Origin: Bradyrhizobium sacchari
Lineage (GTDB): Bacteria > Pseudomonadota > Alphaproteobacteria > Rhizobiales > Xanthobacteraceae
Assembly: GCF_002068095.1 (NCBI RefSeq)
Contig: NZ_LWIG01000026.1
Coordinates: 308,849 to 372,848, forward strand
Length of the DNA: 64,000 bases
Direction of reading: 5' to 3'
The stretch's first letter is position 1. Every line of letters starts with the position of its first letter. Of the stretch, positions 59,316 to 64,000 are shown piece after piece. The notes under the pieces were generated by a model. It was not told the DNA's origin, made no database searches, and worked only from the letters and a program-made list of their open reading frames with translations. The translations under genes and the position numbers were made by a program.

Positions 59316-60158
59316 ATGAGCCCACCTGTTCTCGATCCTGATCTCCTGAAGGCGTTTGCCGCCGTCGCCGAGCATCGCTCCTTCACGCGCGCCGCCACGA
59401 CGCTCAACCGGACCCAATCGGCGGTCAGCGTCCAGATCAGACGCCTGGAAGAGCGGCTCGGCACAAAACTGTTTCAGCGCGCCAGGGCCGGCATCGCGCT
59501 GACCGCAGCAGGCGATGAACTCCTCGTCTATGCGAAGCGGCTGCTCGACCTCAATGCAGAGGCCGTCGATGCACTCCGCACGCGCAAGCGCGCAGCGGTG
59601 GTCCGCCTCGGCGTGATGGACGACTACGGCACCATCGTCATTCCGCCATTGCTGGCGCAATTCGCCAAAAGCCATCCGGAGATCCGGGTTGAAATGGAGA
59701 CGGGGCTGACGGCAACGATGCCGGCACGGCTCGGCGAGGCCTATGATCTGGTCATCGCCATGCACCCGGAAGGACACCGCGATGGCGAGTTGTTGCGGCG
59801 CGAGCAGGCGGTCTGGGCCGCCGCAACGTCATATTCGGTCCGGCCGCACGACCCGTTGCCCGTTGCGCTCTATCCGCCCGGCTGCCTGTTCCGACAATGG
59901 GCCGCGGACGCCCTCGATGCCGCCGGCCTGCCATGGCGGCTCGCCTTCGTCAGCTGCACGCTTGCGGCGGTAGAAGCCATCGCGGCGCAGGGGCTTGCGA
60001 TGACGGTCGTGAAGGCCCGCACCCTGCCGCCTCGCCTGCATATCCTGTCGGACGGCCTGCCGCCGCTGCCGGGGGCGGACATCCGCCTCCACCGCGCACG
60101 CAACCTGTCGCGTGCAGGCAGCCTGCTGGCGGATCATTTACAGCTTGGGATTACGTAA
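59316..60158 (+). CDS. LysR family transcriptional regulator
   Basis: A 280-residue regulator. LKAFAAVAEHRSFTRAATTL and RTQSAVSVQIRRLEERLGTK are the winged helix-turn-helix; the effector domain follows from VVRLGVMDDYGTIVIPPLLA. It is a little shorter than the usual 300 residues. The divergent EamA exporter 57 bp away is the likely target. No strong ribosome-binding site precedes the ATG at 59316. Confidence 0.9.
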   Translation: MSPPVLDPDLLKAFAAVAEHRSFTRAATTLNRTQSAVSVQIRRLEERLGTKLFQRARAGIALTAAGDELLVYAKRLLDLNAEAVDALRTRKRAAVVRLGVMDDYGTIVIPPLLAQFAKSHPEIRVEMETGLTATMPARLGEAYDLVIAMHPEGHRDGELLRREQAVWAAATSYSVRPHDPLPVALYPPGCLFRQWAADALDAAGLPWRLAFVSCTLAAVEAIAAQGLAMTVVKARTLPPRLHILSDGLPPLPGADIRLHRARNLSRAGSLLADHLQLGIT

Positions 60159-60250
60159 CCGGCGCCCCATATCCTGGCCTGACGCGTTGCTGCACGACCG
60201 GTTTGGCTGGGACGGCTGCAAGGCCGCGAGCAAACCGGGACGGACGAGCC

Positions 60251-60931
60251 GTGAACATTTCCCTTTATGACCTTTCGGTGTGGGTGCTGCCGCTGGTACT
60301 CGCCATCACCTTCCACGAGGCTGCGCACGCTTTCGTGGCCCACCGGCTCGGCGACAACACGGCCTGGCAGCTTGGCCGCGTCAGCTTCAATCCTATCAAG
60401 CACATCGATCCCTTCGGCACCCTGATCCTGCCAGCGATGCTGCTGTTTGCGCATTCGCCGTTCCTGTTCGGCTATGCCAAGCCGGTGCCGGTGAATTTCC
60501 GCAAGCTCAATAACCCCAGGCTCGACATGGTCTGGGTGGCGCTGGCCGGGCCCGCAACCAACATCCTGCTGGCGCTGGCGGCGGCTCTTGCCCTGCACGC
60601 CCTGCCCTTGGCGCCAGCGGGGTCGGCGCAGTGGATCTTCGACAACCTCAAGAATGCGCTGCTCATCAATGCGATCCTGGCCGTCTTCAACATGATGCCG
60701 ATCCCGCCCCTCGACGGCGGGCGCGTCGCGGTCGGGCTGCTGCCGCGCCCCCTCGCTCTGCCACTGGCCCGACTCGAGCCGTTCGGTATGCTGATCCTGA
60801 TCGGGCTGTTGATCCTGCTGCCGCTGGCGGGCTCGCAGTTCGGTCTAAATCTTGATGTTATTTCAGCAATACTGCGAACGTTGACCGGTTATGTGATTCA
60901 GGCTGTTCTCTTCCTGACCGGCAATGCGTAG
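60251..60931 (+). CDS. Site-2 protease family (M50) membrane metalloprotease
   Basis: A 226-residue polytopic protein. ITFHEAAHAFVAHRLGD supplies HExxH (zinc, catalytic Glu), and NMMPIPPLDGGRVAVGL gives the second zinc Asp in the NPDG-type loop. It lacks a PDZ domain, as in the short bacterial and archaeal group. The start is GTG at 60251 (VNISLYDLSVWVLPL); earlier in-frame codons read through the LysR end. The next gene begins directly after its stop, so the two are coupled. Confidence 0.9.
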   Translation: MNISLYDLSVWVLPLVLAITFHEAAHAFVAHRLGDNTAWQLGRVSFNPIKHIDPFGTLILPAMLLFAHSPFLFGYAKPVPVNFRKLNNPRLDMVWVALAGPATNILLALAAALALHALPLAPAGSAQWIFDNLKNALLINAILAVFNMMPIPPLDGGRVAVGLLPRPLALPLARLEPFGMLILIGLLILLPLAGSQFGLNLDVISAILRTLTGYVIQAVLFLTGNA

Positions 60932-61417
60932 TTGAACAGACCACTCCGAAGACACGCCGAAGGGCCAGAGGCCGACTTGGTCAAAGCTGCCGATATGCTG
61001 ATCGCGCGACGCGCGGACACCCGTGCCCGCGCCGATTTCGCCACCTGGAAGATGATGGCCAAGCTCAATGGGGCGTCCGCACTGCCTCCGGAGGCCCAGG
61101 AGTTCCTGGCGAGCTATCAGAACCTGCTGGCGCAGACGAGCGAGGGCGAGGCGACCGAGGCCACCATCGTCGCGATCTACAGAGCCTACTATGCCGAGAT
61201 GGGTGGCGGGGGAACCCCGCCCGATGTCCGCCCGCGCCAGGCCAAGCCGGCGGCGGACAATGTTACCGCTTTCCGACGCCCGGCACCGAAGACGAAGACC
61301 ACCAGCTTTTTCGGGGCTGGCACAGCCGCCGGAGCCCAGAAACGGCCGCTGCCGGTGGCGCTGATCTTCGCCTGCCTCGTCGTGGTCTATGTCGGGATCC
61401 GGTATTACTGGCGCTGA
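60932..61417 (+). CDS. Hypothetical protein with C-terminal membrane anchor, TTG start
   Basis: A 161-residue protein if TTG 60932 is used; TTG 60977 or ATG 60995 are shorter options. LIARRADTRARADFATWKMM starts a helical, Ala-rich part, PAADNVTAFRRPAPKTKTTS is a low-complexity linker, and LPVALIFACLVVVYVGIRYY is the C-terminal span. The first codon abuts the protease stop, which suggests coupling and perhaps that it is a substrate or partner. The end overlaps the convergent tonB by 13 bp. I do not recognise a family. Confidence 0.6.
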   Translation: MNRPLRRHAEGPEADLVKAADMLIARRADTRARADFATWKMMAKLNGASALPPEAQEFLASYQNLLAQTSEGEATEATIVAIYRAYYAEMGGGGTPPDVRPRQAKPAADNVTAFRRPAPKTKTTSFFGAGTAAGAQKRPLPVALIFACLVVVYVGIRYYWR

Positions 61418-62250
61418 GCCTGAGCCGACTTCTTCTTTTTCTTCTCGTCCGGCGGCTTGAACACGATGTCGACGGTACGTTCGAACCGATCCTCGGTCAG
61501 GGCGGCCGGCGGCGTCGGGAACGGATCCGATTTGTGCACCATGGAGATCGCGGCCGCATCGTAGGCTGAGTCCCCGGACGACTGCACCACATCGACCGAC
61601 AGCACGTTGCCTCGCCGGTTCAGCGCGAAGCTCACCTTTGCCGTCTGGTTATTGGGCTCCTTGCCCTCCGGATTGACCTTATGCGCCGAAAGATGCGCGC
61701 TGATCTTCCGGTTCCAGTCGGCGGTCAGCTTCAGGAGGTCCTTGCCGATGCCGAGCACGGGCGCCATCGCCTTCTCGGCCTCGCGCGTGGCGTCCTCGAA
61801 GGTCTGCCGCTCCATGGCAACCGACTTCTGCGATGCTTCCATGGCCGGCGTTTCAACGACAGCCTGCTTGGGATCGTCCTCCTGCTCCTTCTTCGGCTTG
61901 TTTTCGGTGACGATCCGGTCGGCCTCCTCGACCTGTTGCGGCCGATCCTGAGGAAGATCCGTTTCCTTGACCTCAGCCTTTTGCTCGGGCAGCGCCGGGC
62001 GCTCCTCCTGCTCGTCGGCATCAGTCGGCCCGGGCGGCATATCGGATTCTCGGGCCGGCGGCGACGTCATCTCGACGGCGAACTCCGCACCCGCAGCTCC
62101 CAGCCCTTCGTCACCGTCATCAGCCTTCAGGTTTGCGAGCGCGAGCGCGGCCCCACCCACATGGAGCGCGACCGCAGCGATCGCGGCCAGGATCCACAGC
62201 TTCCGTGATGGTCTGGGTTCGTGCTCGGCGCTGGACATGGCGATCCCCAT
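61405..62250 (-). CDS. tonB: TonB-family energy transducer
   Basis: A 281-residue protein. KLWILAAIAAVALHVGGAAL (about residues 17-36) is the N-terminal anchor, followed by an acidic/basic Pro-poor region (residues 60-150) instead of the usual Pro-Lys stretch, and the TonB C-terminal domain with AKVSFALNRRGNVLSVDVVQ and SSGDSAYDAAAISMVHKSDP. It passes proton-motive force energy from ExbBD to outer-membrane receptors. ATG 62250 or 62238 (MSSAEHEP) both follow good GGGAT sites. It lies 8 bp after exbD. Confidence 0.88.
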   Translation of the reverse strand: MGIAMSSAEHEPRPSRKLWILAAIAAVALHVGGAALALANLKADDGDEGLGAAGAEFAVEMTSPPARESDMPPGPTDADEQEERPALPEQKAEVKETDLPQDRPQQVEEADRIVTENKPKKEQEDDPKQAVVETPAMEASQKSVAMERQTFEDATREAEKAMAPVLGIGKDLLKLTADWNRKISAHLSAHKVNPEGKEPNNQTAKVSFALNRRGNVLSVDVVQSSGDSAYDAAAISMVHKSDPFPTPPAALTEDRFERTVDIVFKPPDEKKKKKSAQAQRQ

Positions 62251-62258
62251 GGCGATCC

Positions 62259-62723
62259 CTATGGCTGCGCAGCACCTGCGGCAGGCGCTCCCGCCTGCCC
62301 GGCCGGACCTTCCAGCGCAACCAGCTTGACCCGTGAGTAGCCGCCGGAGCGCAACAGCTCCATGACGCCCATCAATTCACCATAAGGCACTGAGCGATCG
62401 GCGCGCAGGAAGACGTACTTGTCCTTGCTCATGTCGGACATTGAATCGAGGGTGGCGATCAGATCGGCCCGGTGGACGGAGTCCTCGCCGATCGCAAGCG
62501 TCAGATCGCGCTTGATGCTGAGATAGGTCGGCTTGTCCGGCTTCTTCTGCGGCGTCGCGCTCGAGGTCGGCAAATCGATCGGCAGATCGACCGTCGAGAG
62601 CGGCGCTGCAACCATGAAGATGATCAGCAGCACCAGGATGACGTCGATGAACGGCGTGACATTGATGTCATGCGTTTCCGAGAAATCGTCGTCATCATCA
62701 TTGTCTGCGAGCGAGACGGCCAT
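62259..62723 (-). CDS. exbD: Biopolymer transport protein ExbD
   Basis: A 154-residue protein. [20 protein letters not shown] (about residues 20-39) is the membrane helix with the essential Asp of ExbD/TolR, followed by a periplasmic domain ending in [20 protein letters not shown] and an Ala/Gly tail. It forms the proton channel with ExbB, whose gene precedes it by 3 bp. Confidence 0.93.
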   Translation of the reverse strand: MAVSLADNDDDDDFSETHDINVTPFIDVILVLLIIFMVAAPLSTVDLPIDLPTSSATPQKKPDKPTYLSIKRDLTLAIGEDSVHRADLIATLDSMSDMSKDKYVFLRADRSVPYGELMGVMELLRSGGYSRVKLVALEGPAGQAGAPAAGAAQP

Positions 62724-62726
62724 GGT

Positions 62727-63709
<983 letters not shown>

Positions 63710-63713
<4 letters not shown>

Positions 63714-64000
63714 ACTTCGGCCCAGTAGCGAATGAGATTGTGATAGATACCCGTCAATTTGACCGTTTCGGGATCGTCACGCCCGAGCCGTTCCACCAGC
63801 GCCTGTATCGCGGTGTCGAGGTCAAAGATCATGCTCCGAGCTTGATCGTCCCGTATCATGCTCTGAAGCCAGAAGAAAGACGCAACCCGTGTCCCCCTTG
63901 TCACCGGCGTGACGAGATGGAGGCTGGTCGAGGGATAGAGCACGCAGTCGCCGGCTGGCAACTTGACTTCGTGCGAACCGTAGCTGTCCTCGATCACAAG
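63710..64000 (-). CDS. piuC: PKHD-type Fe(II)/2-oxoglutarate oxygenase, PiuC-like (N-terminus beyond window edge)
   Basis: The C-terminal 96 residues. [20 protein letters not shown] and [20 protein letters not shown] contain the distal His and the 2-oxoglutarate-binding Arg of PKHD hydroxylases, and [20 protein letters not shown] is the PiuC-type tail. Such genes sit by TonB-dependent siderophore receptors. The upstream part and the HxD motif are outside the window. It overlaps exbB by 4 bp. Confidence 0.85.

Overview
The window is GC-rich, gene-dense chromosomal DNA of an alphaproteobacterium. Gene content (a glutaminase fused to STAS and cyclic-nucleotide domains, many acyl-CoA enzymes, TAXI-TRAP and sugar ABC transport, Tad-type genes) and the many long intergenic inverted repeats point to the Rhizobiales, most likely Bradyrhizobium or a close relative; the genus is an inference. 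I see no rRNA, tRNA, CRISPR array, transposase, prophage or replication origin. It looks like core-type metabolic genome with several catabolic clusters.

Layout. 0-7.6 kb: edge-truncated Ppx/GppA phosphatase, a stand-alone molybdenum hydroxylase large subunit, a MaoC-like protein, YaiI-family protein, an ABC-F ATPase and a D-threonine aldolase-like PLP enzyme. 7.7-18.5 kb: a minus-strand run of a HI0933-type flavoprotein, SDR, MaoC hydratase, acyl-CoA synthetase and then the lower valine/isobutyrate pathway (mmsB, 3-hydroxyisobutyryl-CoA hydrolase, acyl-CoA dehydrogenase, mmsA), divergent from a LysR regulator. 18.6-28.4 kb: TetR/thioesterase, enoyl-CoA hydratase, thiolase, MFS transporter, OprB porin, CorA/ZntB-type channel, acetoacetate decarboxylase and patatin phospholipase. 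28.6-31.3 kb: three Tad-type surface genes, one with a von Willebrand A MIDAS motif. 31.7-39.9 kb: acyl-CoA carboxylase beta subunit, IclR regulator, a stand-alone biotin carrier, then a TAXI-TRAP transporter whose permease is followed after 21 bp by the fused glutaminase. 39.9-45.7 kb: MazG-like and CMD-like proteins, a 33-residue membrane peptide, DUF35 plus a thiolase-like protein lacking the nucleophilic Cys, a CaiB CoA-transferase, a coiled-coil protein and a conventional thiolase. 45.7-58.3 kb: a sugar-acid catabolic locus: eda, kdgK, denD-like dehydrogenase and a four-gene ABC transporter on the minus strand; a LacI regulator, IlvD/Edd dehydratase and two SDRs on the plus strand. 58.3-64 kb: EamA exporter and LysR, an M50 protease with a small membrane protein, and tonB-exbD-exbB preceded by a truncated PiuC-type oxygenase.

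How it works together. The LacI locus reads as an Entner-Doudoroff-like route: ABC uptake, oxidation by SDRs, dehydration by IlvD, phosphorylation by KdgK and cleavage by Eda. Two 14-bp LacI-type operators (52937-52950 and 54065-54078) flank the regulator and could control both arms. The TAXI-TRAP/glutaminase operon suggests uptake of glutamine or glutamate coupled to a deamidase that may respond to a cyclic nucleotide. Fifteen long inverted repeats of several families occupy many intergenic gaps. Several short perfect palindromes sit at promoters of likely regulated genes.
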